NCBI RefSeq assembly: GCF_003121485.1
Contig: NZ_QAVX01000007.1
Coordinates: 124,001 to 188,000 of the forward strand
Length of the DNA: 64,000 bases
Source: Dyella sp. C11
GTDB taxonomy: Bacteria > Pseudomonadota > Gammaproteobacteria > Xanthomonadales > Rhodanobacteraceae
Reading direction: 5' to 3'
This document shows positions 53,218 to 63,300 of the stretch, one piece after another; the stretch's first letter is position 1, and every line of letters begins with the position of its first letter. Position numbers and translations under genes: made by a program. The notes below the pieces were generated by a model. That model saw nothing but the letters and a program-made list of their open reading frames with translations, made no database searches and had not been told where the DNA came from.

Positions 53218-54192
53218 TTATGGGTCTTGTTCGCCAGGCGTTGCGCGCAGCTGGGATGGCAGATGCCCCGTCCGCTTTCGAATGACTCTCGTAAAATACG
53301 CGGGATCAGCGAAGCCGCAACGGCGACCAATCTCCGCTGCAGTGAAACGCCTGGCCATAGGCGACAGAAGCATCTGCTTTGCCTGTTCGACGCGCGCATC
53401 CATCAGTACCTGTGCGAATGTCACGCCACATGCGCGTAATGCTGCATGCATGATGTGCTCTGGCACGCCGAGTGCCGCAGAGATATGTGCGGAAGTAAGA
53501 TTGGGTTCGCTGCAGCGCTGCGTGATGATGTCTTGCGCTTTGGCCTTCAACGCGCGTTGAACCATGGTCGGGCGTTCCGAGATGCCATTCATCTCATGCG
53601 CCACTTGCGCCAATAGAGCTCCTACCTGATCCACGAAAAGCCGGCTAGGCAGCGATGAGTTCGACACAACTTCCGGGGACAATGCGCTGACGAAAGTCGA
53701 AAGCGCTCGCCCCCAGCCGACATCGCGACTGATGACTCGACCAACCAGCAGATTTGGGTTTGGAATCCATTGGCGCAACCATGACTCGGAGATCTGAAGG
53801 TTGACGATATCGTATGGATCGTGGTCCAGCTCGAACGGAAGAAGAGAGTCTGTCAATACGGCGTCACCAGTTCTCAACAGCATCCGGTTGCGTTGAAAGA
53901 ATCGCCACTCTGATGCCAGGTTGATCACGAGATTGATGCTTCGCCCCGTGCTGAGCCCCAATTCGCGCTTTCGCCGCAGTGAACGATGTTTACTCCCCTG
54001 CATGCGAAATAGAGTGACTGGCCCAAGCTCTGTAAAGATGGCGCCGGCATTGAGCGGGCCAGGGGTGTCACAAATCACCTCCATGGGGATCAAGCTTCCG
54101 GCCAGTGCGGAAACGTAGTACTCGTAACGCTGAGATTCGGGCACGTCGAGTGTTGACCAGCGATGTACTAGCCCTGGAGATTCGTTGGTCAT
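53218..54192 (-). CDS. AraC-family regulator (third of the region)
   Basis: A 324-residue regulator. HTH domain: LTSAHISAALGVPEHIMHAALRACGVTFAQVLMDARVEQAKQML and FTAAEIGRRCGFADPAYFTRVIRKRTGHLPSQLR. The N-terminus (SESQ-like DVPESQRYEYYVSALAGSLIPMEV) is the AraC_binding_2-like input domain. ATG 54192 is chosen; a longer frame to 54249 adds no coding character. It is the upstream member of a two-gene AraC operon with the gene at 52361; both resemble each other in layout but not strongly in sequence, so this is an old duplication if any. Confidence 0.9.
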   Translation of the reverse strand: MTNESPGLVHRWSTLDVPESQRYEYYVSALAGSLIPMEVICDTPGPLNAGAIFTELGPVTLFRMQGSKHRSLRRKRELGLSTGRSINLVINLASEWRFFQRNRMLLRTGDAVLTDSLLPFELDHDPYDIVNLQISESWLRQWIPNPNLLVGRVISRDVGWGRALSTFVSALSPEVVSNSSLPSRLFVDQVGALLAQVAHEMNGISERPTMVQRALKAKAQDIITQRCSEPNLTSAHISAALGVPEHIMHAALRACGVTFAQVLMDARVEQAKQMLLSPMARRFTAAEIGRRCGFADPAYFTRVIRKRTGHLPSQLRATPGEQDP

Positions 54193-54264
54193 AGTGTCAT
54201 TCCGCGTTATGCGTGCAGTGCGAATGCACGTCCCTTCATCAGAATACAAACACAGCTTAGCGCG

Positions 54265-55071
54265 TTACGGAAATTGGCGCCGATAGTTGCCTGGCGTTAT
54301 CCGTTGCACCTGGAAAAAGCTTCGGCAGAGATGGCTTTGGTCCGAAAAACCAGCCTCCTGTGCGATTTCGGTAAGGGGGCGTCTCGTCTCTCGAATTAGC
54401 AGCGCCGCCATCGCAACACGACGCTGGACAATGTACTTGTGAGGTGGAACACCAGTACTCAGGCGAAACGCCCGGATAAAGCTTCCCACGGACAAGCGTG
54501 TCAGGGCCGCCAGCTCGGGTAACTGGATTTTCTCGCCCAAGTGCCGCTCGATATAGCCTTGCACCTTGACGAGCGCGGCAGGCGAAAGAGCCCCTGGCGG
54601 CGACGTGATCATGCCAGCCCCTTGCGCCCCGGAGGCTGGCGACTTGCCGCGAACGAGCCCATTTAGTGCATCGACCAAGGCCTGGGCCGGTCCTGGAGTG
54701 GCTTCGCGAGCGGATGTGGGGCTCAGTGAAGGGTCGACGTCCGGGAAAGATACGCGCACGGTGACGAGTAGCTGGATCACAGCGAAATGGCCGCCGCGCA
54801 GGCCTTCGTCGGCTTCGCCCTCGTTAGCCAATGGGCTCACGTGCGCGTGGTCAATACTGATGGCGAGCCGGGCTTGATCTTGGTCGCTTGCCGCAGGCCC
54901 GGTGCCGTGTGAGGCGAGCTTGCCGAGCTCGGACAGGACAAGTGCGATTTTCCCTGCCTGCTGCGCCAGGGCTGCGGCGGGAGCGATATCGGGTCCTTGG
55001 CGAGCGAAGGTCCTGCTGGAGGATCCAGTCGCTCGGTAGGCGGCGTAAGTTATAGGGGCCTGTGGTGTCAT
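54265..55071 (-). CDS. AraC-family regulator (fourth of the region)
   Basis: About 268 residues from ATG 55071; frames further upstream (to 55302) look untranslated. The C-terminal domain has LPELAALTRLSVGSFIRAFRLSTGVPPHKYIVQRRV and PLTEIAQEAGFSDQSHLCRSFFQVQRITPGNYRR, a typical AraC pair. The N-terminal half is Ala/Ser-rich with an HFAVIQLLVTVRVSFP segment and no recognised ligand domain. No Shine-Dalgarno is clear, so the start is moderately uncertain. It is 72 bp from the next AraC gene on the same strand. Confidence 0.85.
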   Translation of the reverse strand: MTPQAPITYAAYRATGSSSRTFARQGPDIAPAAALAQQAGKIALVLSELGKLASHGTGPAASDQDQARLAISIDHAHVSPLANEGEADEGLRGGHFAVIQLLVTVRVSFPDVDPSLSPTSAREATPGPAQALVDALNGLVRGKSPASGAQGAGMITSPPGALSPAALVKVQGYIERHLGEKIQLPELAALTRLSVGSFIRAFRLSTGVPPHKYIVQRRVAMAALLIRETRRPLTEIAQEAGFSDQSHLCRSFFQVQRITPGNYRRQFP

Positions 55072-55438
55072 GGGGGGCAGGCGCTGTTGTTTGGTCACCC
55101 CTAGCTTCGCGAGAATTTGGTGAGAAACATGGACCGGAAAACGGCCTACTGCCAATAAATCCGGTCTCTGCGCGCCACGGATGTGCCAACCCCTCGTTAC
55201 GGTTAACTCACAGGTTATGGTGCCAGGACAGGTATGGCGCGGCCTCTCACGTCCCGTATTTGGGCCCGCGACTGGCCTGATGCCGGCCCGGAACATGCAC
55301 ACGCCGACATCGAATTCCTGCGCTCGGGATGTACTGAAACGCTCCTATAGACGGCGCGCAAGATTTTGCCTTAGGTTGTAAGAAAGCGCGTTCCGCTCAG
55401 TGCCGCGCTAATTGCCAAACATGTCCTGGGGTCGCTTG
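55072..55438. other. Intergenic region, divergent promoters
   Basis: About 370 bp between the divergent AraC and response regulator genes. It is less GC-rich, includes GGTTAACTCACAGGTTATGG and AAGATTTTGCCTTAGGTTG, and has no gene, repeat or RNA that I recognise. Confidence 0.5.
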
Positions 55439-56179
55439 ATGTACTTCTCGAATCAGGCCAACTTGCCTTCGGCGGAACCATCAGCGTTGCGTGTGGTTGT
55501 CTTGGAGGATGACGACATGCTTCGCGACCAGATTCTGGCGCCCAATCTGCGTCGGTTCGGATTCGACGTCGTGGCTATTGGCCACCCGGCAGAATTGGAC
55601 GGTATCTTCATTCAGCGAAGGCCGGACATCGTTGTGCTTGACGTGGGCCTGCCGGAGCGTGACGGCTTCTCAGTGAGTCGCGAGCTGAGGGCAACCCAGG
55701 GCGGGATCGGCATCGTCATGTTGACGGGCAGGGGTGACAGCGCAAACCGGGTACGAGGATTGGGCGAAGGGGCCGATGCTTACCTTGCCAAGCCCGTAGA
55801 TATCGATGTGCTGGGTGCGACGCTCCACAGCCTTGCACGGCGGCTGCGTATGCAACAGATGATACCGCCGGCGATCACCCCGGTGCGACGCGAATGGTCA
55901 CTCGACAATGGTGGCTGGGCGCTACGTTCTCCCAAGGGCAACACGGTGGCGCTCACCAAAACCGAATCCCGGCTGTTGTCTGCGCTCATGCTATTGCCCA
56001 ACAACGTGGTGCCTCGTGAAGATCTGATTGGGCTTCTGACGGACAATGTGTTCGAGTTCGATCCGCATCGGCTTGACTCGATCATCCACCGTTTGCGCCG
56101 GAAGGTTCGAGATGCGTTGGGGGAACCATTGCCGCTGAATGCGGTGCATGGCGAAGGCTACGTTATCGTCACGCCTTGA
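55439..56179 (+). CDS. OmpR-family response regulator
   Basis: A 246-residue regulator. The receiver has acidic residues VLEDDDML, phosphoacceptor Asp in IVVLDVGLPERDG, and the Lys in AYLAKPVD. The C-terminal winged helix carries ALTKTESRLLSALMLLPNNVV and HGEGYVIV. ATG 55439 is preferred, with GGGG 7 bp upstream; ATG 55421 and TTG 55412 are alternatives. The 3' end overlaps the next gene's 3' end by 22 bp on the opposite strand. Its cognate kinase is probably that gene. Confidence 0.9.
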   Translation: MYFSNQANLPSAEPSALRVVVLEDDDMLRDQILAPNLRRFGFDVVAIGHPAELDGIFIQRRPDIVVLDVGLPERDGFSVSRELRATQGGIGIVMLTGRGDSANRVRGLGEGADAYLAKPVDIDVLGATLHSLARRLRMQQMIPPAITPVRREWSLDNGGWALRSPKGNTVALTKTESRLLSALMLLPNNVVPREDLIGLLTDNVFEFDPHRLDSIIHRLRRKVRDALGEPLPLNAVHGEGYVIVTP

Positions 56180-57987
56180 AGCTCCGCAGCTGTCTTGCAT
56201 CGCTTCACCAGCTCTCGGATGCGCGCGAGCAGGTCATCCGGACTGAATGGCTTGGGCATGCGCATGATCCACGGCTCGGAAGGCTCATCCGGGATTTCCA
56301 GATAGGCTGAGATGAGGATGGTGGGTACTCGGGGCCAGCGCGGACGAAGCTTGGCGAGAAGTTCCGTGCCGTCCATGTCGGGCATGCGGTTGTCGCAAAT
56401 CAGTACATGCGGCGGCTCTCCGGCGGCTAAGCGCAATGCGGCGGCAGCCGAGCCTGCGGCGTCCACGTGCCATCCTTCTTGCCTCAATGCCTGAGCCAGA
56501 AGCTCCCTCAGCTCCTCGTCATCGTCGACGAGCAGAATGCGTAGAGGCGAAGCAGCTGGATCGGTGTTGATCGTCTTGTCGGCGATGGCTGTGTCGTCGG
56601 GTACCAGTGCAAGCGGCAGTCGAACGTCAAAGCGAGTGCCGGCTCCAAGCGTGCTGTCGACATGAATCGCGCCGCCTGCGTCTTCGATCAATGCGTAGAC
56701 AACAGACAAGCCCAGGCCTGTGCCCCTTGCGCTTGGCTTTGTTGTGAAGAATGGCTCGAAGATGCGCTGGCGGACACTTGGCGACATGCCCTCGCCGGTA
56801 TCCTCGATAAGGAGCGAAGCATGACCGTCGTCTTCAAGCCTTGTCCCTATAGTCAGTTGGCCGCCGTCGGGCATCGCATCGCGCGCGTTCGAGGCCATAT
56901 TGAGTAGCGCAAGTTCGAATTGACTGCGATCAAACCGTATGGGTAGCGGTGCATTGGCGAGTTCAAGTCGTATAACGAATGGCGCGGGCAACAGCTGTTT
57001 CAGCATGGGCATCAAATCGCGCAGGCTTTCTCCGAGGTCAAACGTTTCGCGATGCGCTGGGTCGTGGCGGGCAAAGTTGAGAAGCTTGCGCGTTATGGCG
57101 GCACCACGTCGCGCCGCCGTATCCACGCCACCCAATGCATGCGCCATAACCTGTGCGTCTTCCAGGTGGGCGATTGCCGGCCCGTTGATCCGATAGCGTT
57201 CGCGTGCGAACCCAAGAATGATTCCAAGAATATTGTTGAAGTCGTGGGCAATACCGCTCGCAAGCTTGCCTATCGCGTCCATTTTTCTGGACTGCACAAG
57301 TTGCTCCTGCGCCAATTCGCGCATGAGCATTTCTTCTTGCAGCTGTTTCCTATGCTGATTTGCTTCGCCAAGGCTCTCGCGAAGCGCGTTGGTTGCGCGA
57401 TCCAGGATCAGTACGATCAGCAAATAGCCGAATGCACGAGATGGCAGATCAACAAAGGCATTCGGCAACGCCCCGCCGTGCTGAGTGGCTTGCAGTGCCG
57501 CTCCTTGTCGGAGCAAATCAGCGGTCATGCCCGCGATGAATTCGAGCATGACAGTGCCGTAGATCAGCCACAGCGCGCGACGACTAAGCATCAATCCGCC
57601 CAGGGCAATCGCCATGATGGGAATCAGGTCGCCAAACACAGCCCAATAGCCAAAGGTGACGTAGGCCAGCAAGGCGGAAACAAGCACCACGGTAAGGAAC
57701 TGGATGATGGCAGCATGGAAGCGCCCTTGCCGGATCAGCAACAGGCCGCACCAGGCGGCGAGGGCCATGGCTAAGTCGGTCAAGAGGTCTACAAGTATTG
57801 CGACCTTGAGCCCGTGTTCGCCCATCAAATGCTGATAGCCAGTGCTATTGAGAACGACATAGAGCTTGTTCAGGGGCAGGGCGACACCAAGAAACAGGAA
57901 AAGCATCTGCACAAACGAGGCATTGCGACGCTCCACGGGATCGGAAACGGGAGCCGTCCGTAGCCAACGCGAGAAACCTGACAGCAT
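56158..57987 (-). CDS. Hybrid histidine kinase with receiver domain
   Basis: A 609-residue inner-membrane kinase. The N-terminal ~210 residues hold about five or six TM helices without periplasmic domain. A coiled coil follows (ANQHRKQLQEEMLMRELAQEQ), then HisKA with phospho-His in IAHDFNNILGI, the ATPase with LNMASNARDAMP, IEDTGEGM and GTGLGLSVV, and a C-terminal receiver (phosphoacceptor Asp in LICDNRMPDMDG, Lys in RMPKPFS). The HDFNN type usually lacks a fixed partner, but the overlapping response regulator gene is the likely output. The stimulus is unknown. Confidence 0.92.
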   Translation of the reverse strand: MLSGFSRWLRTAPVSDPVERRNASFVQMLFLFLGVALPLNKLYVVLNSTGYQHLMGEHGLKVAILVDLLTDLAMALAAWCGLLLIRQGRFHAAIIQFLTVVLVSALLAYVTFGYWAVFGDLIPIMAIALGGLMLSRRALWLIYGTVMLEFIAGMTADLLRQGAALQATQHGGALPNAFVDLPSRAFGYLLIVLILDRATNALRESLGEANQHRKQLQEEMLMRELAQEQLVQSRKMDAIGKLASGIAHDFNNILGIILGFARERYRINGPAIAHLEDAQVMAHALGGVDTAARRGAAITRKLLNFARHDPAHRETFDLGESLRDLMPMLKQLLPAPFVIRLELANAPLPIRFDRSQFELALLNMASNARDAMPDGGQLTIGTRLEDDGHASLLIEDTGEGMSPSVRQRIFEPFFTTKPSARGTGLGLSVVYALIEDAGGAIHVDSTLGAGTRFDVRLPLALVPDDTAIADKTINTDPAASPLRILLVDDDEELRELLAQALRQEGWHVDAAGSAAAALRLAAGEPPHVLICDNRMPDMDGTELLAKLRPRWPRVPTILISAYLEIPDEPSEPWIMRMPKPFSPDDLLARIRELVKRCKTAAELQGVTIT

Positions 57988-58031
57988 GGTGTTGCTTACT
58001 CCTTGGCGTCTAAAACTGGGGCGGGTTTGGC

Positions 58032-58065
58032 GGAACGATCAAGGTCCGGTGCGCCAGATCGTTCC
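58032..58065. promoter_or_regulatory. Stem-loop upstream of the S8 protease
   Basis: GGAACGATC (58032-58040) pairs with GATCGTTCC (58057-58065) across 16 bp. Further downstream is TCGCGATATTTCGCGA at about 58073-58089. Both lie in the 279-bp divergent region between the kinase and the protease, and may be operators or a leader structure. Confidence 0.4.
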
Positions 58066-58266
58066 TGGCGTTCGTTCGCGATATTTCGCGAGGATATCTG
58101 AGAAATCGTGCGTGACGGGGATATGACGCGGGACTAGTTTTTGGCTCATCAGGAACGCTTTGCTGGGGAGCGGGCGTGACCTGTGCTTGCTTGCCCATGC
58201 AAGGCGACACGGCGACGTGTTGTCACGGGTATCTGTTGCCATTTATCAGTCCGGGGAGATCTATTC

Positions 58267-60219
58267 ATGCTATTCACATTGCATAAGCGGCTGCTAGGCG
58301 CAGCCATCCTTGCCACGTTTTCCGGTGTGCTGCTGGCCGCGCCAGCGCCCACGGTGAGCGCACCGCACTTCAACGCAAGCAGCCTCACCACCAGTCAGGT
58401 GTACGACCGGTTTATTGTGAGCTACCGCTCTGGTACGAGCGATGCCGCGACCCGCAACGCGATGCTTCAGAGCGTGAGCGCGGCCGTTGGCAGGGCCGGC
58501 CTGTCGCACGTCTCGACCTCTGGCGCCACCGTGGGAAGTAGCGGCGTGTCCTACGTGCGCAAACTGGCAACCGGTGCACACGTGGTACGTACCAACAAGC
58601 TGACCAAGATCCAGGCTGCAGCTTTGATGAAGCAGATTGCCGCCGACCCAGCCGTTTCGCACGTCGAGCCGGACATCCGGGTCCGCGCGATTGGTGATTT
58701 CCGTGGCTCGACAGTCAAGGTGGCTGACTTCACGCCCAATGATCCGTACTACGCTTCCTACCAGTGGCATTTCCAGTCGGGCGACGGCACGATGCAAACC
58801 GTCGGGCACGACACCAGTGGCTATGCCAATCGCGGCGGCGCAGATATAGCCAAGGCATGGGATGTGGCCGATGGCCTGGGTGTGACCGTGGCCGTGCTGG
58901 ATACGGGCCTCACTCATCATCCTGATCTCGATACATCGCTCGGTGATGCAGGCTACGACTTCATTAGCGACGCTTTTATTTCAGGCCGCGCCACTGACGA
59001 TCGCGTGCCGGGAGGCTGGGATCAGGGTGACTGGACGACCGAAGATCCATGGTTGAGCCAGTGCACGGACTCGAGTGATCCGCCGGAAGACAGTTCGTGG
59101 CATGGCACGCATGTGTCGGGAACCATCGCCGAGTTGACGAACAACGGTACGGGCCTGGCAGGTTCTGCGCATGCCGCCAAAGTGCTGCCCGTACGCGTGC
59201 TGGGTCATTGCGGTGGCTACATGTCCGACATCGCCGATGGCATTGAATGGGCATCGGGCGGCCATGTCGATGGCGTGACCGACAACGCCAATCCGGCCCA
59301 GGTCATAAGCATGAGTCTGGGTGGTGGTGGCGTCTGCGAAGCATCGGACGTCGCCGGCGTGGCGATCAGCGATGCGATCAGCCGAGGTGTGACGGTGGTA
59401 GTGGCTGCAGGTAATAGTTCTGATGATGCCGCCAATTACACGCCAGCAAGCTGCCCCGGCGTCATCTCCGTGTCTTCGGTCGGCATCACGGGCAAGCGCG
59501 CGTTCTATTCCAACTTTGGCAGCAGTGTGGCTATTGCGGCGCCGGGTGGCGGTATCTACGCCAACGATGCATCGAGCGGCACCGTGGTTGCAGCTGGCTT
59601 GGTTTGGTCGACGTTGAATGGAAGCTTGACCGCACCGGATGAGAGCAACTACGTCTACGGCTCGATGGCCGGCACGTCGCAAGCGACGCCGCACGTATCG
59701 GGCACCGTGGCCAGGGTGATTGGCGCCCTCAAGGCGGCTGGCCTGCCTGCATTGTCACCTGCGGCGATGAAATCGCTGATCACCTCGACCGCCCGCCCGT
59801 TCCCCACGGTGCCTGATCAGCCGATTGGCGCCGGCATCGTGGATGCCGCCGCCGCAGTTAACCAAGCGCTTGGTGGCAACAGTGGTGGTGACGGCAACGA
59901 TGCAACCGTGCTGAACAACGGTGACACGTTGAATGGAATCTCCGGCGGGGTGGGCGACAGCAGGCTTTATCAGGTAACGGTACCGGCCAACACCAGCGCT
60001 CTCGTGCTACGTACCTACGGTGGCACTGGCGACGTATCGTTGTATGTGAAGCGCGATGCCATCCCGACGACGAGTGTCTACGACCGCTCCTCCGTGCACA
60101 CGGGAAATAACGAGTCAGTGACCATTACACGCCCCGTGGCAGGCACGTACTACCTGCTCATCTCTGGCGTCAAAGCATTCGCAAGTGTGTCGGTGCAGGC
60201 GAGCTATCCCGCTCAGTAA
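58267..60219 (+). CDS. Secreted S8 (subtilisin-like) protease with PPC domain
   Basis: A 650-residue extracellular serine protease. Signal peptide (~1-25, ends VLLAAPA), propeptide of the I9 type (~45-142, VYDRFIVSYRSGT ... SHVEPDIRVRAI), and catalytic domain with Asp212 (VAVLDTGLTHHPD), His279 (SSWHGTHVSGTI) and Ser in SMAGTSQATPHVSG. A bacterial PPC domain ends the protein (~565-650). ATG 58267 follows GGGGAG. Preceded by the kinase and followed by the adhesin gene on the same strand, 111 bp away. Confidence 0.93.
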   Translation: MLFTLHKRLLGAAILATFSGVLLAAPAPTVSAPHFNASSLTTSQVYDRFIVSYRSGTSDAATRNAMLQSVSAAVGRAGLSHVSTSGATVGSSGVSYVRKLATGAHVVRTNKLTKIQAAALMKQIAADPAVSHVEPDIRVRAIGDFRGSTVKVADFTPNDPYYASYQWHFQSGDGTMQTVGHDTSGYANRGGADIAKAWDVADGLGVTVAVLDTGLTHHPDLDTSLGDAGYDFISDAFISGRATDDRVPGGWDQGDWTTEDPWLSQCTDSSDPPEDSSWHGTHVSGTIAELTNNGTGLAGSAHAAKVLPVRVLGHCGGYMSDIADGIEWASGGHVDGVTDNANPAQVISMSLGGGGVCEASDVAGVAISDAISRGVTVVVAAGNSSDDAANYTPASCPGVISVSSVGITGKRAFYSNFGSSVAIAAPGGGIYANDASSGTVVAAGLVWSTLNGSLTAPDESNYVYGSMAGTSQATPHVSGTVARVIGALKAAGLPALSPAAMKSLITSTARPFPTVPDQPIGAGIVDAAAAVNQALGGNSGGDGNDATVLNNGDTLNGISGGVGDSRLYQVTVPANTSALVLRTYGGTGDVSLYVKRDAIPTTSVYDRSSVHTGNNESVTITRPVAGTYYLLISGVKAFASVSVQASYPAQ

Positions 60220-60229
60220 GTCATGCACA

Positions 60230-60270
60230 GGTCGGCCCGGCGATTGCGCCGGGCCGACCGTTCTTCTCTT
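60230..60270 (+). terminator. Terminator after the S8 protease
   Basis: GGTCGGCCCGGCG, loop ATTG, CGCCGGGCCGACC, then a T-rich TTCTTCTCTTT tract. It separates protease and adhesin transcription. Confidence 0.88.
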
Positions 60271-60330
60271 TCGACCTTTTTCGTCCATTTTCATCCGTAT
60301 CTGGCGCAGCGCGCCGGATGGGAGGCGCTT

Positions 60331-63300
60331 GTGAACAAGATTTACAGTCGTGTTTGGAATACATCGCTCGGCATGCTGGTCGTTGCATCGGAACTTGCGC
60401 GAACGCGCTGCAAGAGTGGGCGCGCGAATCGTCGCTCGATCGTCGTGGCGGGCACAGTTGCGGCCATTGGCATGACGCTGGCGTCGCCCTTTGCAGAGGC
60501 GACAAGCGCTCCTGAGCAAGCGGCCTCTGTAACGCAGTCAATCGTGACAGAGGGCATGACTAGCCAGCGGAGTGTTACGACGCCCGTTGGCTCCAAGGCA
60601 AAGAAAGCCGCTGCGATTAAGCAGGGCAAGCGTGCGACGTCTTCCGATGCCGCGAACCCGGGCACCGTGAAGGCGATGGATGATAGTTCCGCGTCACACT
60701 ATCTATCGGTTATCGGTGCTGGCGACGGCAGTGACGACGCCGTTGCGGTGGGCAACCAAAGCGTTGCCGTCGGCCCCAATGCGCTCGCTGCCGGCGATCA
60801 GAGCTCAGCCTACGGTGCAGGTGCCGTGGCGTTTGACACCAACTCGACAGCTCTAGGCGCTGGAAGTAACGCATTCGGAACAGGTGCGTCTGCGCTTGGC
60901 TCGTTGGCATCCACGGCGAGCGATTACGCGACAGCCATCGGCTACAACGCCGCGGCGGCGGGCCTCAATAGCCTTGCAAGCGGGAGCAATGCGCTCGCCG
61001 AGGGAGCATCCAGCACCGCTGTCGGCGGACAGCTGCATATTGTCGACCCGGACACGGGCGATGTTCTTCTCGACGGTCCTACGTATGCGTCCGGCATGGG
61101 TGCAACCGCCCTGGGCGCCGGCGCTCGCGCCACCGACTCATTCGCAACCGCTGGCGGCGCTGCTTCGCAGGCCATGGGCAAACAATCAACGGCGTATGGC
61201 TACATGAGCCTCGCTGAAGGCAGCTATTCCGTGGCCGCGGGTGCTTTTAGCCAGGCTGCCAATGACTACGCCACCAGCGTGGGCTATCTATCCACCGCTG
61301 ATGGCCTGCTTAGCACGGCCATTGGTGAAGAGGCTGCCGCGCACGGTGCGTATGCAACGGCGGTGGGTACGTCCGCACTGGCCGAAGCCGACCAGACCGT
61401 GGCACTGGGTGAATACGCCCGTGCGCAAGGACCATCGGCTACCAGCGTGGGTTACCTCAGCATTGCCACCGGCAACGAAAGCGTTTCGGTTGGCGGTGTT
61501 TCCAATACGATTTTTCACGCGACCGAAGCGTTTGGTTTTGGCGCCGTGGCCGTGGGTTCCGGCACGTATGCGCCGCAGGATCTCTCCACTGCCGTGGGCT
61601 GGATCTCGGCCGCCAACGCGTTGCAGAGTACCGTGCTGGGTGCGGCGGCTCACGTCAATCCCGACGCAGACAATGCCGTCGCCATTGGCGTATCGTCCGT
61701 TGCTGATCGTGCGAATACGGTGTCTGTTGGTGGAGGCTTTACTGGCGATCGCCAGATAGCCCACGTAGCCGCAGGCACGGAAGACACGGATGCGGTAAAC
61801 GTCGCGCAATTGAAAGGTGCGCTGAGTGGCGTTACCAATTTTGTCGCTGCAGACGGCGCAATGGATGGTAGTGAGGACGCCCTGGTCACTGGCCAGCACG
61901 CGCTCGCTGCGGGTGCATCCAGTGCCGCGCTGGGGCAGGAGAGCACGGCGATAGGCGCGAATGCGGTGGCATTCAACGACAACGCGGCTGCACTTGGTGC
62001 CGACGCCAGCGCCTTGGGCACCGGGGCTTCCGCCATAGGCAGCCTTGCGAGCACGAATGCCGACTACGCCACCGCCGCCGGTTATGGTGCAACCGCCTCC
62101 GCGCGCAGCGCGTCAGCCTTCGGTGCGGGAGCACAGGCGCTTGGCGCTGGCAGCACTGCCATGGGTGGCGAGGCTGTTGATGAGAATGGCAATTCCCTGT
62201 TGACGGATGCTGCGGGAAATCCGGTGACGGGAGCGGCTGTCGCTACTGGCGCGGCGAGTCTGGCGTTGGGGGCGGGAGCGCACGCGGACGGCAATTTCTC
62301 CAACGCTATTGGCGCTGGTGCACACACCGTGGGTGATAGCTCGGTCGCTGTCGGCTCACTGGCTTATGCGGTCGGTCTTCATGCGCTCGCCGTAGGCAAC
62401 CAGTCGCTCGCCGCAGGCGATTACACCGCTGCGCTTGGCGATGGCGCCATGGCGGTGGGCGTCTATGCAACCGCCGTGGGTGTGGCTAGCCAGGGCATTG
62501 GTGCGGGTTCGGCAGCCATTGGTGACGGCGCGCTTGCCGTGGGAGTGGATGGCGTTGCATTGGGCTACTACGCGTTCGCGCTTGGAGACAATGCCACTGC
62601 ACTGGGTCCATCAAGCAGTGCGCTGACCGAGGAGTCGGTCGCCATTGGCTGGCAGTCAGTGGCGGCTGGCAGCTCAGCGACAGCGATTGGTGGTTTCGCC
62701 AATGCGACTGGCGACTTTTCCACGGCCGTCGGCATTGGCGCCTCGACACCAGGTACGCGTGCGATTGCGCTAGGTATGGATGCCTATGCGTCCGGATTGC
62801 ACAGCAGCTCGCTTGGTAGCGCCAGCCTTGCTTGGGGCGACTACAGCGCTGCGTTAGGTGACAGCGCTATCGCCGGCATCAGCGGAACGGCACTGGGCGC
62901 CTCCAGTGTGGTCAATGCCGCCAATAGCATTGCGCTGGGTTATGGCTCTGTGGCTGATCGACCCAATTCCGTATCTGTGGGTGCTTCTGCCGATTGGAGT
63001 GATGGAAATGGCAGTCATCCGGCGATCAATCGCCAGATTACCAATGTAGCGGCAGGCACCGAGGGCACGGATGCAGTCAACTTGGACCAGCTGCACACTG
63101 CGATGGCAGGGGCTGGCGTCAACGGCTCGCACTACTTCAAAGCAGACGGCGCTGCGGATGGTAGTGACGATGCGTGGGCTGATGGCACGGGTAGCGTGGC
63201 CATGGGAAGCAACGCAGTCGCCGAGGGAAAGACAAGCGTTGCCCTTGGCAATGGCGCCACTGCTTTCGACGAAGACACTGTTGCGGCCGGCCGCGGAGCG

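Noticed and set aside
41419-60219. Prophage, integrative element or defence island
   Set aside because: No integrase, transposase, phage structural, restriction or toxin-antitoxin gene was seen, and no tRNA lies at the borders.
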